Origin: Hoplostethus atlanticus
Taxonomy: Eukaryota > Chordata > Actinopteri > Trachichthyiformes > Trachichthyidae
DNA length: 64,000 bases
Direction: 5' to 3'
Assembly: GCA_034670405.1 (NCBI GenBank)
Contig: JAXDDX010000014.1
Location: forward strand, 6,280,003-6,344,002
Shown here piece after piece: positions 1 to 13,225 of the stretch. The position numbers and the translations under genes are program-made. Numbering within the stretch: the stretch's first letter is position 1; each line of letters begins with the position of its first letter. The notes beneath the pieces were generated by a model. The model was not told where the DNA came from, did not search any database, and worked only from the letters and a program-made list of their open reading frames with translations.

Positions 1-314
1 CATCCATGGTTGATAGAAGAAATACACCGCCAAACAACAAAATAGACCCAGAAATGCAAGGTATGTCGGCAATAGTTGTTTTTACCAGTGTTAAAGTGTT
101 AGGGTGGATTTTTCCTTTAAATCATTGAAAATACAATCAGACTTTTGATACATATAATATCTTGTGCTAACCTATCAGGGAAAAACGAATTGTCCAATAC
201 GAGTCAGCTCTCCGACATAGTGGACTGATATTTTGTCAGTGCAACAAATAGATAACCATGTAGTTTAATGGTGTAGTGTTCCTGTAAGAAAAAGTATTCT
301 CGCACAGATAGATA

Positions 315-317
<3 letters not shown>

Positions 318-365
<48 letters not shown>
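318..365. repeat. (GT)n microsatellite
   Basis: An uninterrupted GT/CA tract of about 24 units. On the minus strand it begins four bases into the mical2 intron that follows the exon at 370-485, so the 5' splice site reads GTATA and then runs straight into CA repeats. CA repeats next to 5' splice sites are known in other genes to affect exon inclusion; any effect here is inference. Confidence 0.97.
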
Positions 366-368
<3 letters not shown>

Positions 369-369
369 C

Positions 370-3300
370 CTTTCTGCCAGCACCTCAAGAACCGTCCTAC
401 CCTGAGCCCAGCTCTTCACCATCCACGCTGTGTCAAAGGCAGCCAGGAAACCTCTGGCACAGCCCGTCCCCATAGGCCAGAAGGGCTGTACATTAACACG
501 CACACACACACATTTTTGATGAAAAAAAGTCATGGTGGAATGAGCAGAGAATATATGCACACCACATGAAGAGATTTGTATATTATCAAATTGCAATTTT
601 CGTTTTAAATTTTTGGTGAGAAAGTATATGTACAAGGTGCAAGGACTTGAAAAATGGCTATTTGAGTGTTAAACTATGTGTACAGTATACGGACAGCTCT
701 TGCCTTTTTGCATGTTTCATCCAGTGCAATACAATTTCTGTTTATTTTCCACTTTAAATTATTTTAAACATAAAAATAATAATGATCCTGCTCCTTTCTT
801 CTTACCTCTAGTAGACTATCCCCGACCAGTGCCACCAGTAGCTGGTGTCCAAATCTCTCCCTGGCCAGTGCAGCATTTTCAGAGGCATACATGCTGGTGA
901 AGTCAAACATAGCCACATCTGGCTGCCCACAGTGGTTCATAGCAAAATCCAGTGTGGGAAGTTGATAGTTGGTGCCAAAGTCAGCAGCCTCACGGGCGTA
1001 GCACAGAAGAGCTTCCTGGTTGACATTCTCACTGCTCAGCAGCATCTGGGTGTCTATGTAATCCTGTCAAACAAAACGCCTTACAGTCAGGGGAAATTCA
1101 GTCAGAGTAAGTAAAAGGTAAGCATTTGTAAGAGAACATGATGAATTTCTCTGAATTATATACTATTCTATACAATACAATACTGAAGAGTTGAAATAAT
1201 GCAATAATGAAATATTGAAATAGTGAAAATACAAATAATTATAAATCATTAGTAAAATTGACCAGTGGAGACTCTTCCTGTCTAGCACCATTAATGCTTA
1301 CACTGTTGAATTTCCTTAAGTATTTTTACAATTAATTAATAGCAATGAGAGCTCAAGGCCCAGTGAAGAATCATAACTCAGTGAACTTTTCCCTGTTTTA
1401 GGGATGTTTAGAAGAGTTCTCTTTCATCACTGTGTATGAAGAGCCCAAGGTCAGTCTCTTTACTTTTGTGTTTAGCTGGCAAAACAAGTGTCTCTTCACA
1501 CTTCTTGCCTTTCCCCCTCCCCTGCTAGCACTGTTGACCTAAGCAACGTCTGCTTACATGAATGACGACTCCCTTGTCCAGCAGGCTTTGTTTCTTGGCA
1601 GTCATGACGAAGTAATGAGTGTTGTCCCTGTAGTACACAATGTTCTCCAGATCAATACCTGCAACAAACGACAGTGTGAGTACTAAAATGAGCACCAATA
1701 AAAGAAAAAGGTTCTGGTGGTTCAGTTGTAGAGTACACTTTCAGTCATTTAAGTCATTAAGACAAACCAGTCGAATTAAAATTTTAGTCTCCATCTCATT
1801 CTGCACCTTTTTTATAGGCTGTCCTCAACAGTGTCCTCCAGGATGAGATATAGATAGAAGGTCTAGACGATCACTCAAAACCATTACATTAGTACTGATT
1901 AGCACTGACCTTTGAAATTATCATTGATTATAGCAAAAACACACCAGAGCAAATAAAAAACACTCATTACACAATTGTCCTTTCCCACTCTGTCGGATGT
2001 TCATGACGGCTAAAAGTATCATGAGGTGTGTGATGAGGCCATCGTGTTCCTCTCCTCACCTGTCTCCTCTTTGAGGTCAAGGAAGAACTTCTGGTTAAAG
2101 ATGAAGGCCACTCCGCTGATCTCCTCTACCTTGGCCTCTGCAGTGGTGTTCCTGTTGATGAAGTTGGCTGTGATGGCGATGGCCAGTTTCCCCCGAAACT
2201 CCTTCCTTTTGAAACCTGAGATGGAGAGAGAAAGAGATATAAGCAGAGAAATAGGAAGAAAAAGAACAAGACCTATCTGCTGATCTGCTACAGCAAAGAA
2301 AATCTACCCTTAAATCACAATCACAAGGCAGTTATTTTAGGATCAGAGAGGCAGCTTACCAAGGTGAGCCTTTTTATAACCAAGGAAAAAAAGGCCATGG
2401 AGTGTGAAGAAGGATCAGAAATGAAAGTGTATGATCAACTGTATATGCCTTCTGTCTTAATTAATTTTCAGTTGCAGGTGCAGCAGTAAATGTGCCATGC
2501 CTAAAGCCTTAATACCGTACCACTGTCCTGCTTTTACTAAAATGACTAAAATGTCTTCATAGTTTGAGATTTCAAGATTTTAGTATCTTCCAAATTGAAT
2601 TTGATTAAACTAAAAATAATAGTGAATAAATTCAAGCATAAATATGATTGAAGAAATCTGATGCTATAATGAACTGGGGAAATATTTCCTTTGACAACAG
2701 TCCATGTCTACCATTTAGACATTGGAAATGGGGACACACCAAAAATAATTTAGGGATTCTCTCAATGTTAAGTTTCTGTCTCATCCTAGACAGACATCAA
2801 AGTTGACTGAAGCGTGGGTTCCACATTTTACTGGCAGACATTTTTGCAAATTTAAGTTATGGTCACAACTTTAAATGAGATGTACTGGCTTGCCTTTTGG
2901 TGACAAAAAACATTGTGATGTAAGTTGTGATGTGAGGACTAATTGAAACGGCTATATTTATATGTAGCACTATAGCCACTGTCACTTTCGGAGCCATCAA
3001 GTAAAGCCACATGTTCATGATCACAAATGTCTGACTGAATTCACTGAAAATAATATGTTGTCATGCAATTCTAAAACTGTCACTGCAGAAAGGAAATGAC
3101 ATTACAGTCCTTTAGCAGACACTTTTATCCAAAGCAACTTACAGGAACTGCAAATGGAAATGAATAGATAAATGTGTTCAGTCTTGCATACTACAAAATA
3201 GTGCATGAGACTGTCAGTACTTTTAGAAGAATGCATCTGCTCTTGAGCCAGAGCTCCATTACTGTCACTGTTAAATTCACATGGGGCCTTTTCCCCTCTC

Positions 3301-6300
3301 ATCACTCCATTGCTGTTTTCCAAATGCAGCAGCGATTAGCTGAGTATAGAGCTGGTTAAATATAACTCTGCATTAGGTAGGCCACAATAGTGTCTCAAAA
3401 GCAGGCTAACTGCAGGGGAAAATAATTTCCCTCAGGCTTCTTCATAATTGTTGAATGAGCTAAACGTCTTGTCCCACCCAAAAATGCCCTTTTTAGGAAT
3501 AAGCATCTGATGTGAATTGGTCAGGAGATGACAGCATTTCAGAGAGCGAGACAAAAAAAGAGAGAGAGTAACACTGAGACAGAGAGATGGAGAAGGTCCA
3601 ACATGCATCAGCTGCTGAACGGCCTGCACTGGGCCCCAGGTCCGCTCTATTTATGTACACTGTTGTGGTGGTTTCATGTGTAAGCTTTCCCTCTGGGAGA
3701 GATCAATGACTGGAGGAGTTTAACTTTACAAAAGGCGTTTTCATTTTATGGCTTCATAACGTTCTTGGATGAGCTGATGCATTTCCAGTTATTGAAACTG
3801 AGCATCCAGAAACAGGCTTGTGGTTTCTCTCGGTTGTGTTTGCAGTTCAGTAAACAGAAGGTGTCCTGGGTTTTATCAACATGTCAACAGACTTTGTATA
3901 ACATGATGCCTATAAGTTTTCAGCAGAAAAACACTCAAGTGATGTGTTGACATGATAAAGATGGTTTCATATTCATATATTGTGAAATTTGCTGTGATGA
4001 CACATTCTATCAAGACCAAACTATCAAAACATGTTCGCAAAGACAACTTTGCCTTTGACTGACACACATCAGTTACACATCGAAAATAACAAGAAGCGCT
4101 GTAGAATGTGGAGCTGATGGTTGTCGTCACAATTCATTTGAAAATGATGTATTTAAAGACAGTTGATGAACTTTCTGTCATGTTTTGTGAGGTCAGGCCA
4201 CTGTCAGTATGTTGTATGCTTGTTTGCCCCCTTTCCAGTCTTCTCACCTTCCAGAGTATTCCTGCGCCCATCCGCCCCCACCACCACATTAAAGTCAAAG
4301 TTGGCCACAGGGTGATCAGCAGGCCGGATCGCAGCCCTCCAGCCAACCCCTGAGAGAGAGAGAGAGAGAGAGAGAGATTAAGAAAGACATACGATATTAA
4401 TGTGATACTTACTTGATCCCCATAGGGAAATTCCCTTTTTGCATGCAGGGTCAACTGGTAGGATGGCATGATCATCTGGTATTTGGTGTCTTCAGCAGGG
4501 TGGACGCTTGCTGACATGGGACATGAACCCCAGTCATCTGGCTGAATGTCTCAGATCACTAGGCCACTCTGCCACCCTCTAAACTTACACACTTACTCAG
4601 TAAATAAAGTGAGTCGGCAGAGTAAACAATTAAGCATTGAATCTGTTTGGGTTGCTGTTTCTCAGTTACACTAGGACAAAATGGAGCTTTTCACCTCAGG
4701 TTTAAAGAGAGCTCTAGCTGAAGAGATGTTTTTTGTGTAGAGCATAAGATATCTGTGATGGTAGCAAAGCAAACAAAATGGAGATGACCCCCAATAAACA
4801 TTCATGTAGTACAGTGATGCCTCATGTCAGCAAACTCCAGTAGATCTGGTCTGTAGACTGTGATAGTGGATCCCTGTCAAACTAACACTATATACTGTAG
4901 TTAAACCCTTAAATGCTGTTTTGGATGTAATATTGGTCATTTTCAGGTCGGTGACATTGGGTGTCGGGGCAGCAGGAGTGTGAGAGCGACCCAGCAGCTT
5001 GGCAGCCTGTTGTGTAATATCACCATCTGGAAAATGCATTCCATGAAGTCAAGGGCACAGCTAAATCCGTCACAGCAAAACAGGGGAGACAAGTCTGTTT
5101 CTAAATATAGGAGAGGCTCTTGTTGTTATCGGTGTGTTGATATTGCAACTGAAGAGACAACACCTGATAAAAGCATGTGAACTTTATCTTGGGAGGTTAA
5201 AGTCCTGTGAGGCTCTAGGGGGTCGAGTAGATAGTTCAACTTGCTGCAACGGTTTACGTGCTGCAAAACATTAACAAAAACTGAATGCTACCCTGTGATC
5301 ACCAGAAGATGATACAATTTTGAAACAATTTTGAACCGCTGAACTGCATTGCTTAACAGGAACATTACCAAACTTCTAGTTGTGGAGTTCACCTCAGTGT
5401 TCCAAACCTCCCATGTGGGAAGTACATTTGTTTGGACATTTAATGTACCATTGACTAAGGTGAATGGGTGGACAGATACCTTCATTTTCCTGGTCCTTTG
5501 GAGGTTCCAGCAGCTTGACAAACTCCACATTGATGTGAAACTCCACTGCAACGATCAGGGCAATCTTCAGCAAAATCAGCTGCAGCTGCTGAATACCTAT
5601 CAGATGCAGGCATTACAGACACAATGAGCTTTTGTGTACATATGTAAAACCCAGACAGGTGTTGTTATTGTATACATATTACATATTATTTACACAGATA
5701 TATATTTGGTCCTCTTGACACTCTTGAGAGCAGTATCACTCTAGTATCTTCACTAAGAGCAGGAGGCAGGTTTACCTTCAGCTTAAGGAAAAACAGCTTG
5801 GCTGATGTGAATACAAAGAAGTAGGATCATTTCTTTTTATTTAATAATTTAATTACTATTTTTGTTGTTTTACACAATCATTTCCCATTTTACTTTGGGT
5901 TAGATTCCTTTGTAAGAAAAAAATCCTTTCAAACATTTTTTCCCTTTCTTTTTTTCAAACAAAACTGATATTAGGTCAATTGACTACATTTCATTGGAGT
6001 TTAAGGAAAATATTTGTTCTGTACTTGATATTGCTGAGAGGTACTCACTGATGTGGTCTATGGCACCGGCACAGAATTTGCCACAGAACTTCTTGGCCCC
6101 CAGGCCTCGTAGGTCGTGGATGGTGTAGGGCCACAGGTGCAGCACATTGTTCCTGGAGAAAGAGTCTCTCTTCTCAATCACCACCACTTTGGCCCCCATC
6201 AAGGCCAGCTCGATGGCTGTCCGAAGGCCACAGGGGCCTCCCCCAATGATGAGGCACTGCATAAGACAGAACGACAAATGGACCTCATTATCAACGTGAA

Positions 6301-9300
6301 TGCCAGAGAAATGAGATACATATTGGTCACATCTTTGTGTTAATCAGAGGTGACTGAGACGTGTGAAGTGAAAACTGCTTTACATCCTAGTTGTTTATCA
6401 GCATACCAGGGCACATTATATCATAATGACGAGTTATGATCATAGCGCTCTTGGGATGGCTTCTCTAACCACTAGGCTACCCTGGTGATATGTGAGGATA
6501 TGTTAGTAAAAGAGATGAAAGATGAGAAGAAGTTTGAGGGTGCCTGAAGTAGGACAATTATGGTGTTGTATTCCTCCACAGAGGTGTTTGCCAACACCAT
6601 CTTGAACCTCAACCCATTATTATAGTCTTTTCATATCAAAGGTATTATTCACGCATCTACCTCACTCAAATATGCATGAAGTCAGTTCTTTGAGGTTATA
6701 GCTGTCTGAGAATGCATGATTCAGACATGACATCAGCCTCTTGAATGAGGAAGGATTTACACACGTGTTTGAGTCTCTTTCTCTCTGCCAATCTCCTATC
6801 TCTCTAAATATATACAGAGAGAATAAAGAGAGGTGTATGTCTGTGTGAGTGTCAGTGTGGGTGTGTGCATGTATGTGCGTCTTTACTCGTTTGATATTTC
6901 ATCCAGAACCAAATCTCTTCTGAGTCACACAGCAGCCTCTACTGTGCTCAGCAAGGTATTCGGTTTCCTGTCTCTTTCCGGGAGTGATTCCTTCATCTCT
7001 TGGCTTTCCCATTCAATTCATCCAAAGAGACACACAAAGAGCACAAACAGCTTACCGTTTGCGTGACCTCTAATATGCAGAGAGGGTTGGCAACGTGTTA
7101 GAACAGGAGGACTCACTTCCTGTCACCCTGTGTGACCCGGGGTGAAGAACTGCAAAGAGGTACCACTCACATCAATATTGTGAGACGGTGGTGCTTCAGT
7201 GTCTGTCCTGGCCTCTGGGACCTTGCCATGTTTGTGCAGCTTTATGTAAAATTGAATGTGGGTGTTCCATGTGCACATTGATTTTATCTTCAATGCTCTC
7301 TCCCGCTTGTTTTCCCTCTATTAGGGCGATATGAGTTAGAGCTAAAAGCTGAGAGCGGTCTCCCTGGATGCTGTTTACAGAGCGCCCGATGCCAGCTGCC
7401 CAAAACCCCAGATCACTCCTTACATGGCCTGTTGCTCTCACCAATAACAACATGATTGGGCTTTAGTCATTCGATACTCTCACTCTGTGTGTTTGGCTCC
7501 AGTATGGTATCATAAGAGGAAGTGGGTGATGGGAAGCACAGAATTGTATCATTTGTTGCCTGGGGTTATGAGGATGAGGTCGTCTCAGGTGTGAGCTCAA
7601 CACAGGTGGCAGTAGCCCTGCCTGGACAGGCCTGCTTACTGGCCTAGTTTTTTATTCTCACAATAAAAAGGGAGGTTAAAGTGGATGGGCTCTTCACCAC
7701 AAGCAGAGGGAATCTATTTATTCAGATGTACTCTCACAACATGGGAACTTGATCAAACCTCACGTAATTGTTTTGCCATGATCTGCCTACCAGAGACTAT
7801 CAGAGATGAGCTGTTTGCTTTAGCCAGTTTCCATACTCTGATGTATTATTACAGATATTAGGCTTTTCCTGAGGGCGTGCTCTGGATCTGCTGAGTCAGG
7901 ACACACACACTTCCTGTCTGCTTCCCACCTGTGACCTCCATGTCATCCCAGCCCCCCCCCCCCCCCCCCGGTCACATTTCACCTCAGCTTTATTACTGAA
8001 CAGTCAAACTCCTGTCGTGGGGAGCAGAGACTTCTATGAGTCTGATATTATCCTAAAAGAAATATGTATAATGGAAACTGCCATTGTGGACGGGAGATGT
8101 TTCCATAGCACCTAATCATCTAGTGAAGGATACAGCTTCATCTGTCAGGATCTCACAGATCTCCGGAAAGTATGTAGAGCATAAAAATGCTGATGACACA
8201 CATTGTAGGATACACCAGGGTTTGGGGAAATAATAACAGAAAACATCCCCTTCAATTTTAATACCAATCCAAGCTGGGAGGGTTTACACTACTCACACAG
8301 ACTTACAGTCTTGTTTCAGACACATGAATGATCAGGTTGAATATGATAAATGATAAGGGAGTTATTTCCAAAATAATTCATAAATCAGCTGTGCTAATTC
8401 ATCTATCAGCTTATCAATGCAAGAGGAAATTATATTTAGCATCTGTGACAGCAGGGATCTGATGAACGTGAACGGAAGTCTGCTGCCATAAACTGGCCCC
8501 AGTGCAGTTGTCAGAGAAAGTTCAAATAGTTTCCCTACAATCTGGCACCGTCCTGAGGCACCGCCCTGGAAAACCCTCTCCTCTCCTCTCCTCTCCTCTC
8601 CTCTCCTCTCCTCTCCCTCTCCCTCTTCCTCACTCTCACTGTGTCTCTCGCTCTCACTGTCTACATCCTCTTTCCGTTTACAAAGACGGCTATCAGAACA
8701 GAGGAGAACGAGTAGAGTAAAAAGGCACAGTGGTTGAACTGTCGGCTCTGTTCCTCAAAGTTTCAATGAAGTGTATCAGCAATGAATCAATATACCAGAT
8801 CACTATATGGATTATTTTATTTTGTTACTCTCTAAAAGGTTCTGGAGAAGAAACCAACCATAGGTGTGTGTCAGTGCCGTTACAGCCAGCTGTATGAGCC
8901 CATAAAACAGGGATGACATCACATCCTGTAAAGATTGCTGCTACAGCAGGAATTTGGAGGTTGGGTGTAGAGTGACATCACATCTTTCACCCCCAATAAA
9001 ACATGAGCGGTCACCCTCTGTATCGCTTGGGAAGAAACCAATTATTTATCAAGTACTAGATGGTCTGTCCTTAATAAATCAGAATAGCCTTCAGACTGCG
9101 CTTACACTGTACATGTATAGAAACTACAAAGAAAAATACTTTTCACAAAACACCTCATACATTTACAGTAACTATGAGTAACTATGTTTGTACATCTGGT
9201 TTACTACTTTGGTACACAATACCAAAGTTTTGGCACAGGAGGCAGGACAATCACCGTTTCTTCAAGAGCTTAATTACCAGTTTGGCAGGGCTGGAATCAG

Positions 9301-10565
9301 ACAAAACTTGTAAAACTAAGCTCACTCTGAAGCATTTAAAACCACATTTTAATAACAGCCTGGGCCTCATTCCAACCTTTTAGGAGGAGCCTATAAAGAG
9401 CACAGGCTCAGTATAACCTGGGCAAATAATCACACTTGCTGAGTGATTCTGTCTGTTTCTCTGTGCAATAAAAACACTCTATTTCAATCTGGGAGGAACG
9501 TGTCTGAAAAGTCATAATTCACCATGCCCTATATGTCCCTCTCTGTATGTGGTTGTCTCTTTTTTGTTTATGCTGTGATATCTGACCGAAGGGCTGGATG
9601 AAGTCATGTATGGCTCTATCACATATCACTACATCACAATGATGGATGCTGGAGCTTTTCCCGGGCGATGGTGGTGTTGGGTTGGTGTTGCATCTATCTG
9701 TCTGTATTTGATGCATTACATTCACTTTTTTAATTCCAAAGTAAAAACACTCTGGTTGACTGACGGTGTATTTTTGTGATGTAGCACCTGTCTGGGAACT
9801 GCAGAATCAGTGCAAAGCTTTGTGCAACTCTTTATTTTCCTGTACTGTCTGTAGGGCGCAGTTGCAGTGAATGAGTGAGTGACTGAACTATAGTTGATGG
9901 GATGTGTCTTGACAGGTACAGGTTAAAGTGATGACTGTGACATTGCCTTGACCACAGCACTCTGCAATGTAACAGTCCTAAGGAGAAAAGGGGCTGATTT
10001 ACTTAAACATTTGGATGCTTGAACACTAAAGGACTGAGAATAAGCCAAATGAGGTCCAGTCACAAAAGTCAATAATGATCATAAAACTGTAATAATGATA
10101 CAGATGAGAGTGAACCCTTAAGGAATATTTCATTTGTATAGTAAAATCTATGTATACATGGCCATGATTTATATGCACAGAAAGAAAATTGGGACCCTTG
10201 CTTCAAATTACTGAATGTTCTGGTTGCTGATGACTTGTTCCTTATCCTCTATGAATCTCTGCATCTTTTCCAGTTACACAAAAAAAGGCTGTTTAACTTA
10301 CCTTGGTGCCCACACAGGCTTGGCCTTTCTTGTACTCTTTACGGGACATCCTCTTGTCTAGCTTACTCCATAGTGCTTTGGCTTTCCAGGAGGTGACCTT
10401 AGTCTTCAGATTACTGTAAAAGGTGTTGTTGTCCAGAGGGTCCAGGTCCAACTGTCTGCACAGGATATTGAAGGCTTGCAGAGTTCCCTTACAGGTTAAG
10501 GCCTGGACGAACTTCTCAAACAGCTTCCCTACATTATCCTTCTCCTCATCTACCTCCCCCATCAT
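370..10565 (-). CDS. mical2: F-actin monooxygenase MICAL2, N-terminal part (coding exons 1-8, partial at 3' end)
   Basis: MICAL proteins are FAD monooxygenases that oxidise actin methionines and depolymerise filaments; MICAL2 also acts in the nucleus on SRF/MRTF signalling (family knowledge). Exons in transcript order are 10565-10302, 6256-6049, 5596-5480, 4349-4248, 2215-2060, 1658-1558, 1063-806 and 485-370. All have GT-AG borders and compatible phases, giving about 440 residues. Visible motifs are the FAD dinucleotide-binding [15 protein letters not shown] in exon 2, the DG motif [10 protein letters not shown] in exon 4 and the GD motif [10 protein letters not shown] at the end of exon 7, followed by [13 protein letters not shown] in exon 8. 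This is the monooxygenase domain only; the calponin-homology and LIM parts lie left of the window. The start is taken at the first Met of [10 protein letters not shown], because the mammalian protein begins at the equivalent place. The frame stays open upstream to a splice acceptor at 10685/10686. I cannot tell which teleost paralogue (a or b) this is. Confidence 0.95.
3096..3150 (-). mobile_element. L2-type LINE/SINE 3' tail fragment
   Basis: The minus strand reads TTGCTTTGGATAAAAGTGTC and then CTGCTAAAGGACTGTAATG. This is the tail shared by fish L2 LINEs and the SINEs they mobilise; a closely similar tail ends the element at 19993-20580. Only the terminal part is recognisable. It lies in a mical2 intron. 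Confidence 0.6.
4352..4377. repeat. (GA)n microsatellite forming a mical2 polypyrimidine tract
   Basis: This GA run reads as CT repeats on the minus strand and ends in CTCAG exactly at the 3' splice site of mical2 coding exon 4 (exon begins at 4349). The whole visible polypyrimidine tract of that intron is therefore a microsatellite of about 13 units. Confidence 0.9.
4511..4580 (-). mobile_element. tRNA-derived SINE fragment
   Basis: On the minus strand the segment contains TGGCCTAGTGATC, which fits an RNA polymerase III A box, and about 35 bases later GGTTCATGTCC, which fits a B box. The spacing is that of a tRNA-derived SINE head. It is not a functional tRNA: no acceptor-stem pairing could be made. 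It lies in the mical2 intron upstream of exon 4. Confidence 0.6.
6446..6486 (-). mobile_element. tRNA-SINE head remnant
   Basis: The minus strand reads CAGGGTAGCCTAGTGGTTAG, a typical A-box region of fish tRNA-derived SINEs. No B box or tail could be followed, so this is a short decayed piece. Confidence 0.45.
7952..7969. repeat. Poly-C run
   Basis: Eighteen consecutive C residues in the mical2 intron between coding exons 1 and 2. Homopolymers of this length are prone to sequencing and assembly error. Confidence 0.95.
8576..8616. repeat. (CCTCT)n microsatellite
   Basis: About eight tandem CCTCT units followed by a degenerate CCCTCT stretch, within the mical2 intron between coding exons 1 and 2. 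Confidence 0.95.
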
Positions 10566-11229
10566 TCCCAGGTAGGAGCCAGCCACTGGAGGAGTAGGGT
10601 TGGTTTGCTGAGGCTCCTGCTCGGCTCGGCTCTCTCCACCAGCTGCGGCTACACCCTCGGTTTGGCCCACACAGTCATGCCCAATCTGAGGAGGAAAGCA
10701 ACGTAGGGTCTGATGTCATCTCATGGCAAAGAATCCTTCACAGATGGCTTTAAGCAACTGATGTTTTTTCCATATTCTATTATTAGCCTAAAAATCGAGC
10801 CCCTTTCATTGTGTCATATTTTATTCATGGGACTGGTTTATGGAATAGAAGACCAGTTTGTTTAGGAGTGGAGTAATTTGATACAACCATTTAAGATGAC
10901 AACATAGCATGGCTGTATTATATCTGCTGATGGGTAACTCCAGTTTGTCATAACATATTGCTTGAAAATGAATCAAAGGTTAGGGCTTTTCTAGTTTCCT
11001 TGGTGAATTATCAAGAAGTAGTCAGTCCTGGCTAAGATTCAATATCTCAAAATGTAAACATGCATTTTTTGAACTCACACCCACATGGACGAGATAACAT
11101 TCCAAGCAGAGACAAGGCTGTGAGATAGCACGGGGGATAAAATGCAGCAAGAGAGGAAAATGAACCAGTTTGATGTGGTCAGACAGCTGTCACACATGTT
11201 TACTACTGGCTAAATGATGCTTTATGGAA

Positions 11230-11770
11230 GCATAACCACTTGAACCTATAAGAAGAACCATTTGCGGTTCTATATAGAATTTATTGGTTCAATATGGAAC
11301 CAAATTCTTCAGCAGTTTCAAGGCTTTCGTGTGGTTATATATAGAACCCAACAGCTGTATATGAAGTTTCATTTCAAAATGAGATATCCACCATTTGAGC
11401 AAAGTGACCAACTTAAAACTATTGAATACTGATGAAGCTACTAATGAATCTCAGGACCTTTGGGATAATTTTTTTTTTACAGTTTTACAGTTTTTTGAGG
11501 ATGGGATCAGCTGTATATTTTTGGGATGGAGTCGTGAATTGCAAGTCATTTTTCTCAAAATGTATATACAAGATTTTGGAATAAAACTCTAGAAACACAA
11601 ATATTCTTCGTGACACTAATGACTAATCTAATGGCTCCATGGATGGCTGAATGTTTTTCATGAAATAAAAATAAAGAATGATTGGTTCTATATAGTTCCA
11701 TGTGATAACAATTGTATATACCAACTTGAACAGGCACAAAAAGCGGTTCCCCTATGATTACAAGCAAAAG
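11230..11770. mobile_element. Possible decayed DNA-transposon repeat built on GAACC/GGTTC motifs
   Basis: The segment is rich in short inverted motifs such as GGTTCTATATAGAA and GGTTCTATATAGTTCC, with GAACC-type ends on both sides (11255 region and 11740-11775). Fish genomes carry palindromic elements of this look. I could not find clean terminal repeats or a target-site duplication, so the limits and family are uncertain. Confidence 0.3.
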
Positions 11771-13181
11771 AACCACTGTTTGTATAACACTGACCATGGA
11801 TAAGTAGGCAGAAAAAGTATTTGTCTTGTGGTCTTTTCTCTCTGGCGGAAAACCAGACAGCAGACAAAGGCTTTTTTTTTCAGCAGAAACAAGGTACCTG
11901 TTTGAAATTAGTTGGAAGGCAATCCCACATTGCCACTGATTGATTGGGCTTGCCTGCTTAGTACTAAAAGACACATCACACATCAAAAATGGAACTGACA
12001 GAATGAAATATAAAGTAATTTTCTCTTTACTCAAATCAACCATCAAACATTTTGAAAATCACGCTAGCAAATCCATGCCAGAACAGACCATCAAAGCAAA
12101 ATGTGGAAATTTGAATTAAGTAAGAGTCTGCCTTTGATATCCTCATGTCCCATGGAGCGGGATGGGCTGGGCCAGAGGAGAGGTCAGCAGTATTCCTCCT
12201 GACCCCAAGACAGCTTCATGCCCTGATGGCCCCCAGACAGCTTCATATAGCCTTGTAGCCTCCAATCGGCTCTTGTCCCGGTGATAGATAAACCCTGAGG
12301 CCTTTCACTGGAGACAGTCAGCCCCACACTCAGTGAGCCTGCATTCCTTTGCCACGTGGCCAGAACAGCTCTGAAACGCTCCATCAGCACGGGACCACAG
12401 GCAACACCCGTCCACCCTCTCATTGGCTCAACCACCCGGCTCATGCCACGGGGCCCGTCCCATGATTTTTTTTTATAGTTATTTATGATGTGATTGTTAA
12501 CGAGTGGTGAGAGATGGCTGAGACAGCAAGATACATGATGCAGGTGCTTTCATTATTCATGTGTGGCAGGAGACTGTGATGGGAAAATTGTTGTATTCCA
12601 CCATGTGGTATGGGGATCCTTTTACTTGGCACATTTGGCCCTAGTTGTAATCATTTCTTTTGAAAGTCAAATTTTGTTGTGTATTCCATAAATATATATT
12701 CAGACATGAGTCAATTTGTATATTTTGTAAAAAAAATAATAAAAGGATCGCTGCTGAACTACTGTAAACTTTCATTTTGGTAAACCACCAAGAAATGGCT
12801 GTGTTGTCATATTTATTTATTGTTTAATCTTGATATCATATTATTCCAAATTTAAAGCTTTTGTATAATCATCACTTGGGCTTCGGTGGAAGGCACAAAG
12901 TCTGATGACTAAAGCTTTCACATTTCAATCCAAGTGAGTGGTAAAAAAAAAGGCACAATTATTGGAACCATCTGTTGTATGAGTCCATGAGGATTAATGA
13001 AAAGGTACCACTTACTGTCTTCATAGCTAACTCAATACTCAATGCTCAAACTACATTGTCCCAGACAGAGTACCATGACTTCACCATCTTAGTCTGACAG
13101 AATGGAAAGTCGGTTGTGGGCAGACAGAACCAACCCACAGAACGGCTGTAAAAATACATACAATGAGACAGAGCAGAAAGA

Positions 13182-13183
<2 letters not shown>

Positions 13184-13222
<39 letters not shown>
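13184..13222. repeat. (CA)n microsatellite
   Basis: About 19 CA units in the presumed mical2 5' intron. Translations through it on both strands are repeat artefacts. Confidence 0.97.

Positions 13223-13225
<3 letters not shown>

Larger units (their letters stand above)
6257..10301 (-). other. mical2 intron between coding exons 1 and 2
   Basis: A 4.0-kb intron bounded by GTAAGT at the exon 1 end and TTATGCAG before exon 2. It holds a short SINE-head remnant (6446-6486), a poly-C run (7952-7969) and a CCTCT microsatellite (8576-8616). I recognise no further gene or RNA in it. Confidence 0.85.

Noticed and set aside
204-635. Long minus-strand ORF including a His-Thr repeat
   Set aside because: Only 370-485 is coding (mical2 exon 8). 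The rest is translation of the CA microsatellite and flanking intron.
10566-10670. A GTG codon at 10670 as the mical2 start (frame beginning [10 protein letters not shown])
   Set aside because: Vertebrate nuclear genes start at ATG; the first in-frame ATG pair at 10565/10562 matches the mammalian N-terminus. The upstream open frame is reported separately as a finding.
12184-12444. GC-richer stretch with an 86-codon minus-strand ORF, considered as a mical2 5' exon or separate gene
   Set aside because: There is no recognisable protein similarity, and I found no convincing acceptor-donor pair framing it.
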